A DNA stretch of 64,000 nucleotides. Source: Polynucleobacter sp. JS-Safj-400b-B2. GTDB taxonomy: Bacteria; Pseudomonadota; Gammaproteobacteria; Burkholderiales; Burkholderiaceae. Location of the stretch: NCBI RefSeq assembly GCF_018881975.1, contig NZ_JACVPJ010000003.1, positions 62,001 through 126,000 on the forward strand, read 5' to 3'. Made by a program: the position numbers and the translations under genes. Of this stretch, positions 9,827-19,060 are shown in pieces; positions within the stretch are counted from its first letter, which is position 1; each line of letters begins with the position of its first letter. A model generated the notes under the pieces. That model searched no databases and had not been told where the DNA came from. It saw nothing but the letters and a program-made list of their open reading frames with translations.

Positions 9827-11650
9827 CTAATCAAGGGCGGCACGTTCTTGCATTTGCCACATCTCAGCATATTTACCCTGATGGGCAAGCAGTTCCATAT
9901 GGGTTCCACGTTCGACAATCTGTCCGTGATCCATGACCAATATTTGATCCGCATGAATAATCGTTGATAAACGATGAGCAATGATGAGGGTTGTTCGGTT
10001 CTTAGCCAAACCGAGCAGCTCGTCCTGAAAAGCACGTTCTGTTTTCGAATCTAACGCTGAGGTAGCCTCATCAAAAATCAACATGGCAGGCTTCTTCAGT
10101 AGTGTTCTAGCAATCGCTACGCGCTGCTTCTCACCACCCGAGAGCTTTAAGCCCCGCTCTCCCACCTGAGTGTCATACCCATCAGGTAAGCGCCTAATGA
10201 AGCTGTCGATTTGGGCTGCCCTAGCAGCCTCTTGCACCTCTTCAATGGTTGCTGAGGGATCGCCATAGGCAATGTTGTAGCCAATCGTATCATTAAATAG
10301 CACGGTGTCTTGCGGAACAATGCCAATTGCCTTGCGCAAACTAGCCTGTGTCACATCCCGAATATTCTGTCCATCAATCAGAATTTCTCCGACTTGAACA
10401 TCGTAGAAGCGGAACAGTAATCTTGCCAAGGTGCTCTTACCTGCGCCACTTTGACCTACTACCGCAGTAATCGTTCCCGCAGGAATATTAAAACTAACAT
10501 CACGCAAAATTTCACGCTTGGCTTCATAGTGAAACGATACATGCTCAAATCGCACATCGGGGCCATGGCCATGATTTTGAACCTGCAGTGGTTTTGCATC
10601 TGGGGAATCGGCAATCTCTTTATCAGTATTGAGCAAAGAGAACATACGATCCATATCAGTTAGAGACTGCTTAATTTCACGATAAATAACGCCCAAGAAA
10701 TTGAGTGGTATGTAAAGCTGAATCATTAATGTATTAACTAAAACTAAATCACCTAAAGTCATCGTACCATTGACGACGCCTGCCGTAGCTCGCCATAGAA
10801 TGAGCATCAGACCAATTGCAATAATGATCTGTTGGCCAAGATTCAGGAAGGCCAAGGTCTTTTGTGACTTCACTGCAGCCACTTGATAACGCAGCAAATT
10901 TTCATCGTAACGGCTAGCCTCAAAAGCTTCGTTACCAAAATACTTTACTGTCTCAAAGTTCAATAGAGAATCAATTGCTTTTTGATTGGCTTTTGAATCC
11001 ATATCATTCATGGTTCGGCGGTAATGGGTGCGCCACTCTGTCACCACTACTGTAAAAGCAATATAGAAGACTAAAGCAATGAATGTAATTGCGGCAAACC
11101 AAATATCGTAGGAATAAGCAAGGTAGCCCAACACTAAACAAAACTCAATTAATGTTGGCAAGATGCTGTACAAGGAATATGAGATCAGCGACTGGATGCC
11201 GCGTGTACCACGTTCAATGTCTCGGCTAACGCCACCAGTTTGGCGGGCCAAGTGAAAGCTTAGCGCTAAAGAATGTAAATGCTCAAATACTTGGAGCGCT
11301 ACTTTTCGAACAGCGTTCTGAGTTACCTTAGCAAATAAGGCCTCACGTAATTCTGCAAATACAGATGCGGAAATTCTTAATACGCCATAGGCGAAAATAA
11401 TTCCCAGGGGCACTATTAGAAGAGCTTGAGGGGAGCTGGCTTTGATGTCTAAAGAGTCTATTAACTCCTTCATGACAATTGGAATACCTAAATTGGCAAC
11501 CTTAGCTGCAAATAGGCAGCTCAAAGCAATCAATACCCTAAAGCGATACTCTAAAAGATAGGGGAGGAGATCGCGAATAACACGCCAATCACTGCGCCCT
11601 GGTGTTTTTGAATCTGCACTACCGTGATGATGCCCTGATGAATGTCTCAT
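9827..11650 (-). CDS. ABC exporter of the Atm1/HMT1 type (fused membrane and ATPase domains)
   Basis: This half-transporter of about 607 residues has six predicted membrane helices between about 35 and 325, followed by an ATPase. Walker A (GQSGAGKST) is at about 400-408, the signature LSGGEKQRVAIA near 504 and Walker B (MLIFDEATSALD) near 524, with a C-terminal H-loop (IIAHRLSTI). The helix region resembles mitochondrial Atm1 and bacterial homologues that export glutathione conjugates or metal-glutathione complexes. The N-terminus carries a His cluster (HSSGHHHGS) that might bind metal. The ATG at 11650 is preferred over a GTG one codon upstream. It is followed by the glycerate kinase gene 36 bases away. 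Confidence 0.9.
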   Translation of the reverse strand: MRHSSGHHHGSADSKTPGRSDWRVIRDLLPYLLEYRFRVLIALSCLFAAKVANLGIPIVMKELIDSLDIKASSPQALLIVPLGIIFAYGVLRISASVFAELREALFAKVTQNAVRKVALQVFEHLHSLALSFHLARQTGGVSRDIERGTRGIQSLISYSLYSILPTLIEFCLVLGYLAYSYDIWFAAITFIALVFYIAFTVVVTEWRTHYRRTMNDMDSKANQKAIDSLLNFETVKYFGNEAFEASRYDENLLRYQVAAVKSQKTLAFLNLGQQIIIAIGLMLILWRATAGVVNGTMTLGDLVLVNTLMIQLYIPLNFLGVIYREIKQSLTDMDRMFSLLNTDKEIADSPDAKPLQVQNHGHGPDVRFEHVSFHYEAKREILRDVSFNIPAGTITAVVGQSGAGKSTLARLLFRFYDVQVGEILIDGQNIRDVTQASLRKAIGIVPQDTVLFNDTIGYNIAYGDPSATIEEVQEAARAAQIDSFIRRLPDGYDTQVGERGLKLSGGEKQRVAIARTLLKKPAMLIFDEATSALDSKTERAFQDELLGLAKNRTTLIIAHRLSTIIHADQILVMDHGQIVERGTHMELLAHQGKYAEMWQMQERAALD

Positions 11651-11687
11651 CACTCTATCTTATTCCTAATTCACTATTTAACTGAGC

Positions 11688-12140
11688 TTAGTTCGTAGAA
11701 AACAATTTCAGAATAGCCTCGCCGTTGCTAGGAGAAAAACATTTTTTAGCAGCATCTTCGTATGACAGCCACTCATAAGCTACATGCTCTCTTGGAGATA
11801 GTGTAATTTGAATGTTATCGGGAACCTCTAATGCAAACCAGTGCTCGATATTTCTGGTGACTCCAGGGGCATAACGAAAGCGCCACTCGGGGTAGATTTC
11901 ATATTCGATTTGATGATGCATATTCTGCAATGCACCTGTTGGCAACTGATTAACAGCAATACCTGTTTCTTCAAACACTTCACGGCCGGCTGCCAAAGCC
12001 AAATCTTCATCGGGTTCATCAAGACTGCCGGTGACTGATTGCCAAAAACTCGAGCGATCAGCACGCTCTATTAATAAAACATCCCTATTCGATTTATAGA
12101 TAACAACTAAAACCGAAATAGGGATTTTTAAGGTAGGCAC
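11688..12140 (-). CDS. nudB: Nudix hydrolase, probable dihydroneopterin triphosphate diphosphatase
   Basis: The 150-residue protein resembles NudB, which removes pyrophosphate from dihydroneopterin triphosphate in folate synthesis, and its position just downstream of aspS is also usual for NudB. The Nudix box (GSLDEPDEDLALAAG then REVFEETGI) has the REVxEE core but six rather than five residues between the glycine and the first glutamate. The N-terminal strand (PISVLVVIYKSNRDVLLIER) and the HWFALEVP segment fit the family. The start is a GTG at 12140 with no clear ribosome binding site, 13 bases after the aspS stop. Confidence 0.82.
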   Translation of the reverse strand: MPTLKIPISVLVVIYKSNRDVLLIERADRSSFWQSVTGSLDEPDEDLALAAGREVFEETGIAVNQLPTGALQNMHHQIEYEIYPEWRFRYAPGVTRNIEHWFALEVPDNIQITLSPREHVAYEWLSYEDAAKKCFSPSNGEAILKLFSTN

Positions 12141-12153
12141 TACTTAAGTTTCT

Positions 12154-13953
12154 TTAAGCAGCAGGTGTGGCTTGACGCAAACGGATATGCAACTCACGTA
12201 ACTGACGCTCATCGACTGGGCTAGGAGCCTGAGTTAACAAGCATTGCGCGCGTTGAGTTTTAGGGAAGGCAATCACATCACGAATGGATTCTGCACCAGT
12301 CATCATGGTCACGATACGATCTAAACCGAAAGCAATACCACCATGTGGAGGTGCGCCATACTGAAGTGCATCCAATAAGAAACCAAACTTCGCTTGCGCT
12401 TCTTCTGGATTAATCTTCAATGCACGGAAGACTTGGCTTTGAACTGCTTCTTGATGAATACGAACAGAGCCGCCACCAATTTCACTACCGTTCAAGACCA
12501 TGTCATACGCTTTAGCTAAGCACTTGCCTGGATCTGATTCCAGATACTTCATATGCTCGTCTTTAGGGCTAGTGAATGGATGATGGCAAGCAACCCAGCG
12601 GGCTTCACCTTCATCGTAATCAAACATTGGGAAATCAACTACCCACAATGGCTTCCAACCCTCAGTAAAGAGGCCATGCGCCTTGCCCCAAGCAGACTGA
12701 CCAACACGTAAACGTAAATTACCAATCGCATCGTTTACTACTTTTTCTTTATCAGCACCGAAGAAAATAATGTCGCCATCTTTTGCACCAGTTCGCTTCA
12801 AGATTCCTTCAATTGCTACGTCATGCAAATTCTTAACGATTGGTGACTGCAAACCATTGCGACCTTCAGCAACAGAGTTCACCTTAATCCAAGCTAAACC
12901 CTTAGCACCATAGATACTCACAAATTGGGTGTAGTCATCGATTTCGCTACGACTGATTTCAGCGCCACCAGGAACACACAAGCCGACCACACGGCCACCA
13001 ACTTGGTTAGCAGCACCTGAGAACACCTTGAAATCCACGTCTTTCATTAGATCGGTCAATTCAGTGAATTCAAAGTTCACACGCAAATCCGGCTTATCAG
13101 AGCCAAAACGTGCCATACCCTCGGAATAAGGCATGGTTGGGAATGGGTTAGGCAGCTCAACATTCATGGTCTTCTTGAAAATATGACGAATCATGTTTTC
13201 AAACAAATCACGAATTTCCAGTTCACTTAAGAAGGCTGTTTCACAGTCGATCTGAGTAAATTCAGGCTGACGATCAGCGCGCAAATCTTCATCACGGAAG
13301 CATTTAGTAATTTGATAGTAACGATCAAAGCCAGCAACCATTAGTAACTGTTTAAACAATTGTGGTGACTGTGGCAATGCAAAGAACTGGCCATCATGCA
13401 CACGGGATGGCACTAAATAATCACGTGCACCTTCAGGAGTGCTCTTTGTCAACATTGGTGTTTCGATGTCGATAAAACCAGCATCATCCAAATAACGACG
13501 ACACTCCATTGCAACGTTGTAACGTAAACGCAAATTCTTTTGCATTTGTGGGCGACGTAAATCTAATACACGATGAGTCAGGCGAGTAGTCTCAGATAAA
13601 TTCTCATCATCGATTTGAAATGGTGGAGTTACGGAAGCATTCAGGATCACTAAGCTATGGCAAAGAATCTCTACTTTTCCACTAACTAAGTCGACGTTCT
13701 CGGTACCAGCAGGGCGTGCACGAACAAGGCCTTTGATCTGAATACAGAACTCGCTACGCACTTGCTCAGCAAGGGCAAACATCTCTGGACGATCGGGATC
13801 GCAAACAACTTGTACAAAACCTTCGCGGTCGCGCAAGTCAATAAAGATAACGCCTCCATGGTCACGGCGGCGGTTAACCCAGCCGGAGAGGGTGACTTCT
13901 TGACCAATCAGTGAATCAGTTACCTGGCCGCAGGTATGGCTTCGCATCAACAT
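12154..13953 (-). CDS. aspS: Aspartyl-tRNA synthetase
   Basis: This class II synthetase is 599 residues long. An N-terminal OB-fold anticodon-binding domain (residues about 1-105, with [22 protein letters not shown]) precedes the catalytic core. Motif 2 reads [18 protein letters not shown] near 215-232, the bacterial GAD insertion lies at about 285-410, and motif 3 is [15 protein letters not shown] near 545. It may also charge tRNA-Asn if the organism uses the amidotransferase route; the window cannot tell. ATG at 13953 has AGGA seven bases upstream; a second ATG two codons in would be more like E. coli but is spaced 13 bases from it. Confidence 0.97.
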   Translation of the reverse strand: MLMRSHTCGQVTDSLIGQEVTLSGWVNRRRDHGGVIFIDLRDREGFVQVVCDPDRPEMFALAEQVRSEFCIQIKGLVRARPAGTENVDLVSGKVEILCHSLVILNASVTPPFQIDDENLSETTRLTHRVLDLRRPQMQKNLRLRYNVAMECRRYLDDAGFIDIETPMLTKSTPEGARDYLVPSRVHDGQFFALPQSPQLFKQLLMVAGFDRYYQITKCFRDEDLRADRQPEFTQIDCETAFLSELEIRDLFENMIRHIFKKTMNVELPNPFPTMPYSEGMARFGSDKPDLRVNFEFTELTDLMKDVDFKVFSGAANQVGGRVVGLCVPGGAEISRSEIDDYTQFVSIYGAKGLAWIKVNSVAEGRNGLQSPIVKNLHDVAIEGILKRTGAKDGDIIFFGADKEKVVNDAIGNLRLRVGQSAWGKAHGLFTEGWKPLWVVDFPMFDYDEGEARWVACHHPFTSPKDEHMKYLESDPGKCLAKAYDMVLNGSEIGGGSVRIHQEAVQSQVFRALKINPEEAQAKFGFLLDALQYGAPPHGGIAFGLDRIVTMMTGAESIRDVIAFPKTQRAQCLLTQAPSPVDERQLRELHIRLRQATPAA

Positions 13954-13969
13954 AACAATTTCCTATAAA

Positions 13970-14623
13970 TCAAAAATGGTGTGGTAACTGAGATGTAGTT
14001 AATCCACTAGAACTATTGGGGGGAACAGAGCCCATTGAAACTATATGTTTCAAAGCCTCTTCCACACTCATCTCCAATTCAATCGTTTGTGCACGCGGCA
14101 CAATCATGAAAAAACCAGAGGTAGGATTTGGGGTGGTTGGCAAGAAAACATTAACGTAGTCTTCGCCTAATTTGGCAGTTACTTCTTCAGCAGGTGCCCC
14201 GGTTTGAAAAGCAATCGCCCAGGAATCTGCATGTGGATAACGAATTAACAGGGCTTTACTAAAAGCTTGTCCACTTCCAGAAAATAAAGTGGATGAGACT
14301 TGCTGAACGCTGGAATAAATTGAACGAACAATCGGTATGCGATTAACAAATTTATCCCAGACCTTTAACCACCATTGTCCCGCAAAATTAATCGCAGTCA
14401 ATCCAGTAAGAAGTATGACCGCAATCACAATCAATATTCCAACGGCCGGTAGATCACGGAAATGCTGCAAATCTCTAGCGGCATCTGCTGGAAGAACCAC
14501 AATAATGGCGTGCATTACCGAACCAAAAACACCGTCGAGCAGGTTCAGACCCCAAGCAATCACCCAAACGGTGATCGACAATGGAGCCCAAACGAGGATG
14601 CCAGCAATAAAGTATTTTTTCAT
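13970..14623 (-). CDS. DUF502 family membrane protein
   Basis: This 217-residue protein has two strong membrane helices (about 5-27 and 60-83), then the conserved DUF502 segment VRSIYSSVQQVSSTLFSGSGQAFSKALLI split around residues 118-148. A glycine-proline segment (LPTTPNPTSGFFMIVP) follows near 160-178. Its function is unknown; the family is widespread in Proteobacteria and plants (LCV/COV-like). It lies 16 bases upstream of aspS on the same strand, the normal Burkholderiales order, and is probably cotranscribed with it. Confidence 0.9.
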   Translation of the reverse strand: MKKYFIAGILVWAPLSITVWVIAWGLNLLDGVFGSVMHAIIVVLPADAARDLQHFRDLPAVGILIVIAVILLTGLTAINFAGQWWLKVWDKFVNRIPIVRSIYSSVQQVSSTLFSGSGQAFSKALLIRYPHADSWAIAFQTGAPAEEVTAKLGEDYVNVFLPTTPNPTSGFFMIVPRAQTIELEMSVEEALKHIVSMGSVPPNSSSGLTTSQLPHHF

Positions 14624-14633
14624 ATGTTCTGCC

Positions 14634-14656
14634 TAACCCGCTATTTTAGCGGGTTA
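14634..14656. repeat. Perfect 10-bp stem inverted repeat between ubiB and the DUF502 gene
   Basis: TAACCCGCTA and TAGCGGGTTA flank three bases. There is no T-run on the minus strand, the direction of both neighbours, so it is not a standard terminator; it may be an RNA-processing or partial-termination hairpin. Confidence 0.6.
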
Positions 14657-14675
14657 ACGGCTAATCAGCGAGAGA

Positions 14676-16262
14676 CTAATAAATGCGTAGGCTAATAATC
14701 AAAATTCCGGCCAAAAACCCGCCAGCAAAGAGCATTGCGCCAGCCAAGAGGCGATGTGTACGCCTTTCTTGGAGCAAAAGGGCCTTCAAGACCTCCAATT
14801 CGCCTGTTTGGTCTTTTATTTGATGCCTTCCTTGGGCAAGACTATCTGCAATTAGACGTGGCAATGTAGGCAGAATTTTGGCCCAAGTAGGCGCTTCTTC
14901 CTTGATGCCATCAATAAGACCACGCCACCCTAACTGCTTGCTTACCCATTTTTCCAGAATCGGTTTCGCTGTTTTCCACAGATCCAGATCAGGATCTAGC
15001 TGACGGGCTAGTCCCTCGACATTGAGGAGGGTTTTTTGCAATAAAGTGAGTTGCGGCTGAATTTCGACCTTAAAGCGGCGTGATGTTTGGAATAAACGCA
15101 TCAGCACGATACCCAAAGAAATTTCCTTTAGCGGGCGATCAAAGTACGGCTCGCAAACTGATCGTACCGCACCCTCTAATTCTTCAACACGGGTATTGGC
15201 TGGAACCCAGCCTGATTCAACATGTAACTCAGCAACGCGACGGTAATCACGATTAAAAAATGCTAAGAAATTGAGTGCTAAATAATTTTTATCCGATTCA
15301 CTTAATGCGCCGACAATTCCGAAGTCGAGTGAAATGAAACGACCGAATGTTTCAGGCTCCAAGCTAATCATAATGTTGCCGGGATGCATATCCGCATGAA
15401 AGAAACCATACTCGAATACTTGAGTAAAGAAGATTTCTACGCCATCAGAGGCCAACTTTTTAAAGTCAACACCCGCTTCTCTTAACGCCGCAGTTTTACC
15501 AATGGAGATGCCATACATTCTCTCCATCACAATCACATTGGTATGACATAAATCCCAGTACATCTCGGGAATCATCAGCTTTTGAGAATCCGCAAATTGT
15601 CTGCGTAGCTGGCTACCATTGGCAGCTTCACGCATGAGATCTAATTCATCGTGCAAGTGTCTATCAAATTCTGCGACGTTCTCTCGCGGCTTTAATCGAC
15701 GACCATCCTCAGAAATCTTTTCTATGACTTTAGCTAAGTCATACATCAGCGCTATATCGCCATCAATCACCGGGAGAATGCCTGGACGTAAGACTTTAAT
15801 AGCTACGGCGCGACCTTCCCACTCAGGGCGTTTATCTGTGCCCCGCAGTACACCGAAGTGGACTTGCGCAACAGATGCGCTAGCGACAGGAGTTGCATCA
15901 AAGCTAAGGAAGACTTCCTCGATCGGTTGCCCCAAATCCTTTTCAATCAAACGACGTGACTCTTCATTTGAGAATGGGGGAACCTGATCTTGTAATTTAG
16001 CCAATTCATTGGCGATGTCTTCTGGCAATAAATCACGACGAGTAGAAAGTACTTGGCCAAACTTCACAAAAATAGGGCCGAGTGCCTCTAGCGTTAATCG
16101 AATGCGGTCGCCCCTAGGTAAATGGCGTCCAGGAGAAGCCCAGCATAATATTGTTAAGAAACCTCGACGAATACCAGGCTTTAAAAGATCGCGCAGGAGG
16201 GGCAATAAACCATAACGCCATGCGGTAAAAAATATAAAAAAGAGACGAGCAATTCGACGCAC
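14676..16262 (-). CDS. ubiB: Ubiquinone biosynthesis accessory protein UbiB (ADCK/ABC1 atypical kinase)
   Basis: UbiB is an atypical kinase-like ATPase needed for ubiquinone synthesis, thought to help extract membrane-buried intermediates. Key motifs of the family are [14 protein letters not shown] (the KxGQ segment, about residue 67), an alanine-rich loop [11 protein letters not shown], the catalytic segment [12 protein letters not shown] and SLDFGIVG in place of the usual DFG. Two C-terminal hydrophobic helices ([17 protein letters not shown]) anchor it. Length 528. The start is a GTG three bases after ubiJ. The ubiJ-ubiB pair and ubiE nearby indicate a quinone-synthesis cluster. Confidence 0.95.
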   Translation of the reverse strand: MRRIARLFFIFFTAWRYGLLPLLRDLLKPGIRRGFLTILCWASPGRHLPRGDRIRLTLEALGPIFVKFGQVLSTRRDLLPEDIANELAKLQDQVPPFSNEESRRLIEKDLGQPIEEVFLSFDATPVASASVAQVHFGVLRGTDKRPEWEGRAVAIKVLRPGILPVIDGDIALMYDLAKVIEKISEDGRRLKPRENVAEFDRHLHDELDLMREAANGSQLRRQFADSQKLMIPEMYWDLCHTNVIVMERMYGISIGKTAALREAGVDFKKLASDGVEIFFTQVFEYGFFHADMHPGNIMISLEPETFGRFISLDFGIVGALSESDKNYLALNFLAFFNRDYRRVAELHVESGWVPANTRVEELEGAVRSVCEPYFDRPLKEISLGIVLMRLFQTSRRFKVEIQPQLTLLQKTLLNVEGLARQLDPDLDLWKTAKPILEKWVSKQLGWRGLIDGIKEEAPTWAKILPTLPRLIADSLAQGRHQIKDQTGELEVLKALLLQERRTHRLLAGAMLFAGGFLAGILIISLRIY

Positions 16263-16265
16263 GAT

Positions 16266-16886
16266 TTATTTAGCCTTTTGCTCTAAAAGTTGAATGCGCT
16301 TTTCCATGCGATCTACAGACTCGCGCAATTCACTTAACTCAGATTTACGAACCATAAAGTCTCGTTTATTTAAAAGCACTTTCTTTTCTTCACTGACATA
16401 CTCCACTACATTGTCCAGCAAATCGCTTGCAGCAGATCGAGTGGCAGAGATAAACTTTTTTCCCTGTCTTACGGCGAAATTAGCTGGTGCATCGCCCACC
16501 AAGCGAGCCAAGTCCTCCTCATATTCCCAGCGTAACTGTCCCGCGAGGCGACCTAACAATTGAGCCAAGTCTGCATCACCAGTAATTTTGATAGCCTTAA
16601 AAGCCTGCTCACGTAATGAACCTGAGCTACCGGCTAAATCGCTCAATGCTTTAGCAGAAACCTCCAAAGTGAGCGAAGGCGCTTCGATTTCTTTAAGGCT
16701 GACTAAACAACCATCGGGTTTAATCTCAAAACAAAGATTGCCCAGGGGTAGCTGCAACAAAATGGTTTTGTTTGCGTGCCGAGCCAACTCAGCCGAGGCC
16801 CAGGGCTCACTCCCCAAAACGTGATTAATCCCCCGGCAAGCTGCGCCAGAAGCAAACGTATGGGTGGTTGAAAAATGTCTATTCAT
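16266..16886 (-). CDS. ubiJ: Ubiquinone biosynthesis accessory factor UbiJ (SCP2-like)
   Basis: This 206-residue protein has an N-terminal SCP2-like lipid-binding domain (about 12-130), with SLTLEVSAKALSDLA and a segment rich in small residues near GSSGSLREQAFKAIKITGD (19 residues). A C-terminal coiled coil (about 170-205, ending RMEKRIQLLEQKAK) completes the UbiJ layout. In E. coli UbiJ scaffolds the cytosolic Ubi complex with UbiK and presents the lipid intermediate. The gene ends three bases before ubiB. Similarity by eye is modest, so the call leans on domain order and context. Confidence 0.85.
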   Translation of the reverse strand: MNRHFSTTHTFASGAACRGINHVLGSEPWASAELARHANKTILLQLPLGNLCFEIKPDGCLVSLKEIEAPSLTLEVSAKALSDLAGSSGSLREQAFKAIKITGDADLAQLLGRLAGQLRWEYEEDLARLVGDAPANFAVRQGKKFISATRSAASDLLDNVVEYVSEEKKVLLNKRDFMVRKSELSELRESVDRMEKRIQLLEQKAK

Positions 16887-16892
16887 GAGTGT

Positions 16893-16918
16893 AAAAAACC
16901 CGCACTAGTGCGGGTTTT
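16893..16918 (-). terminator. Rho-independent terminator of the Tim44-like gene
   Basis: AAAACCCGCAC and its exact complement GTGCGGGTTTT form a nearly loopless palindrome, followed on the minus strand by TTTTTTACAC. It sits 22 bases past the Tim44-like stop, and six bases before the ubiJ start, so ubiJ must have a promoter overlapping it. Confidence 0.8.
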
Positions 16919-16939
16919 CCGACGGAAAGTACCTAAAGC

Positions 16940-17848
16940 TTAAACCAACTGGGAGATGCCTGCTAGTACCCAGCCGCCAGGGCCGTCCAAAGGCTTACTT
17001 AAATTCCAGATTTCAGAGAAGTCGCTAGCTGGAGCACCCTGTTGCTCACGGATCATGCCGCTGAACTGAACGCTGCAGAAGTAATGACCATCAGCCGTCT
17101 CGATACCCAGGAGCTGTGCATTAATCGTGACGACATCCGTTTGATTGCTGCCATCGGTGCGGCCAGACAAATCTTGCTGAATCGTGGCAAACATATCGGG
17201 CGTTGTAAATTCACGCAAAGATGCAAGGTCGCCTTGATCCCAAGCTTTTTGTAAGCTCACGAAATATTGTTTTGCATTCTCCAAAAATGCTTGCTGATCA
17301 AATCCTGGGGGTAAGGTTGACTGAAATACCTCAGGCTCAGCACTCACACCACCGAATGCATTTGCAGCAGGCGTAAAAGCAGGTTCCTGTCTTGGAGACT
17401 CTACGCTACTGCGTTGCATACCCTGTGGCGGTACATTGGCATTCTGACCAGCGCCAGACAATGCAGGCAACAGTTTACGAATAATGAACATGATGACAAA
17501 GCCTGCCAACATCGCGATAAGCAAACCAGTAATGAGAGAAGATGCTGCCTCACCCATTCCGAAGTGGGATAAGAGATAGCCGATTCCCAAGCCTGCAGCT
17601 AAGCCGCCTAAAATGCCGCCCATGCCACCAAAACGACTAGGTGCGGGTGCTTGCGGAGCTGGGGCCGGAGCAGTCGGCTGCGCTTGCTGAACTGGCTTTT
17701 GCACAGGAGCAGCCTGACGTTGCATTGGTGCACTTGGCGCGCGACCAAGACTTCTTCCGCCGCCTAAGCGGGCAGCATCAACCTGACCAACCATTGCAAT
17801 GATCAAAGTAAAACTCAAGAGAACTGCTTTAAAAAAATGTTTATTCAT
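16940..17848 (-). CDS. Tim44-like domain membrane protein
   Basis: The 302-residue protein starts with a signal-like helix (AVLLSFTLIIAMVGQVDA). A low-complexity Pro/Ala/Gln stretch (about 30-72) follows, then a glycine-rich membrane region with two hydrophobic segments (GGILGGLAAGLGIGYLL and SLITGLLIAMLAGFVIMFII). The C-terminal 130 residues form a Tim44-like fold (FLENAKQYFVSLQKAWDQGD, then SEIWNL). Bacterial proteins of this kind have no established function; the domain is shared with mitochondrial Tim44 and ribosomal protein mL45. A purine-rich AAGGGG is 11 bases before the ATG. It is flanked by ubiE and ubiJ. Confidence 0.85.
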   Translation of the reverse strand: MNKHFFKAVLLSFTLIIAMVGQVDAARLGGGRSLGRAPSAPMQRQAAPVQKPVQQAQPTAPAPAPQAPAPSRFGGMGGILGGLAAGLGIGYLLSHFGMGEAASSLITGLLIAMLAGFVIMFIIRKLLPALSGAGQNANVPPQGMQRSSVESPRQEPAFTPAANAFGGVSAEPEVFQSTLPPGFDQQAFLENAKQYFVSLQKAWDQGDLASLREFTTPDMFATIQQDLSGRTDGSNQTDVVTINAQLLGIETADGHYFCSVQFSGMIREQQGAPASDFSEIWNLSKPLDGPGGWVLAGISQLV

Positions 17849-17886
17849 TTTTATATTTACCCCTTCTTTTAACTACTAAAATTCTT

Positions 17887-17910
17887 TAGTTTTTAAGAGC
17901 TTAAAAACTA
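17887..17910. repeat. 24-bp near-perfect palindrome between ubiE and the Tim44-like gene
   Basis: TAGTTTTTAAG and CTTAAAAACTA flank AG. It lies eight bases past the ubiE stop and 39 bases before the Tim44-like start. It could be a weak AT-rich terminator for ubiE or an operator; no G-C-rich core or clean T-run supports termination. Confidence 0.6.
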
Positions 17911-17918
17911 TACAACCA

Positions 17919-18662
17919 TCAGTATTTAATACCAATATGTAAGGCAACGATACCCCCAGTCATCCTGTGGGTTTCCACTTCATCAAAACCAACCCCCAGC
18001 ATCATTTCTTTGAGGGTTTCTGCATCGGGATGCATGCGAATCGATTCAGCTAGATAGCGATAGCTTTCTGAATCTTGCGCAATCTTCTCACCCAACCAAG
18101 GCAAAACCTTAAAGGAATAAGTGTCATAAACCGGCTGTAAAAAAGCATCTGGCTTAGAAAATTCCAAGACCAAGACTCGGCCGCCCGGCTTAATCACGCG
18201 CAGCATTTCACCTAAAGCAACATCTTTGTGAGTCATATTGCGTAAACCAAAAGCAACAGTCACCACATCAAAATGATTATTGGGAAAAGGAATTTTTTCA
18301 GCATCAAACTGCACGCAAGGCAAAGCCATACCGTGATCCAATAGACGGTCACGCCCCACCCCCAACATAGAGGCGTTGATATCACTTAACCAAACTTGAG
18401 CATCTGGGTTGCGCCCCCAATCAGCCGCTTTTGCGAAAGCTGCGGCGAGATCGCCAGTACCACCAGCAATATCCAAAATCTTTTGGCCAGGACGAACATT
18501 TGCGCGAGCAATCGTCACTTTTTTCCAAACACGATGCAGGCCAAATGACATCAGGTCATTCATCACATCGTATTTACTGGCTACCGAATGAAATACCTCA
18601 GCAACCTTGCCAGCCTTCTCCGACTCGTCAACACTTTTATATCCGAAGTGCGTTTTACTCAT
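17919..18662 (-). CDS. ubiE: Ubiquinone/menaquinone C-methyltransferase
   Basis: UbiE is the SAM-dependent C-methylase of the quinone ring. Family motifs are visible: an N-terminal [22 protein letters not shown] motif [30 protein letters not shown], and [18 protein letters not shown] followed by VLEFSKP. The ATG at 18662 (247 residues) overlaps the stop of the DUF971 gene as TAATG, implying translational coupling; the frame remains open five codons further upstream. It is the third gene of a tightly coupled group with the DUF971 and FAD/Fe-S genes. Confidence 0.96.
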   Translation of the reverse strand: MSKTHFGYKSVDESEKAGKVAEVFHSVASKYDVMNDLMSFGLHRVWKKVTIARANVRPGQKILDIAGGTGDLAAAFAKAADWGRNPDAQVWLSDINASMLGVGRDRLLDHGMALPCVQFDAEKIPFPNNHFDVVTVAFGLRNMTHKDVALGEMLRVIKPGGRVLVLEFSKPDAFLQPVYDTYSFKVLPWLGEKIAQDSESYRYLAESIRMHPDAETLKEMMLGVGFDEVETHRMTGGIVALHIGIKY

Positions 18663-19060
18663 TAGTGGCTTCCACAAGAATGGCCTGATGCGCCACCAGG
18701 CTGGCCCATTGGCGTATCACGGTCTACACCAGCAGCAGCCAATTTATCTAGATGCTCTTTCCATAATTGCTCCTGGTTCTCACACAGAAACAATAAGTAG
18801 TCCCAGGTATATAAGCCAGAGTCATGCCCATCAGAAAAGCTAGGCTTGAGGGCATAGTGCCCTACTGGCTCAAGGTTAGCTATCAAGACATCGCGCTTCC
18901 CAGTTTGCAATGTTTCCTGTCCCGGGCCGTGACCTTGGACTTCAGCAGAGGGTGATAAAACTCTTAACAATTCAAAAGGCAAACGATAGGTCTTGCTGTT
19001 CTCATATGAGAGCTCCAAGACCTTGGATTGCTGATGCACAACGATATTGCCTGGAATCAT
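18662..19060 (-). CDS. DUF971 (gamma-butyrobetaine hydroxylase N-terminal-like) protein
   Basis: This 132-residue protein carries one DUF971 domain, the small beta-rich fold also found at the N-terminus of gamma-butyrobetaine hydroxylase. Typical segments are [26 protein letters not shown] (two parts, residues 15-40), [21 protein letters not shown] and [13 protein letters not shown]. No catalytic role is known; links to Fe-S or frataxin-like functions have been proposed for relatives. The C-terminus is Gly/His/Cys rich ([11 protein letters not shown]), a possible metal site. Both its ends overlap neighbours by one base (TAATG), upstream with the FAD/Fe-S dehydrogenase and downstream with ubiE. 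Confidence 0.9.
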   Translation of the reverse strand: MIPGNIVVHQQSKVLELSYENSKTYRLPFELLRVLSPSAEVQGHGPGQETLQTGKRDVLIANLEPVGHYALKPSFSDGHDSGLYTWDYLLFLCENQEQLWKEHLDKLAAAGVDRDTPMGQPGGASGHSCGSH

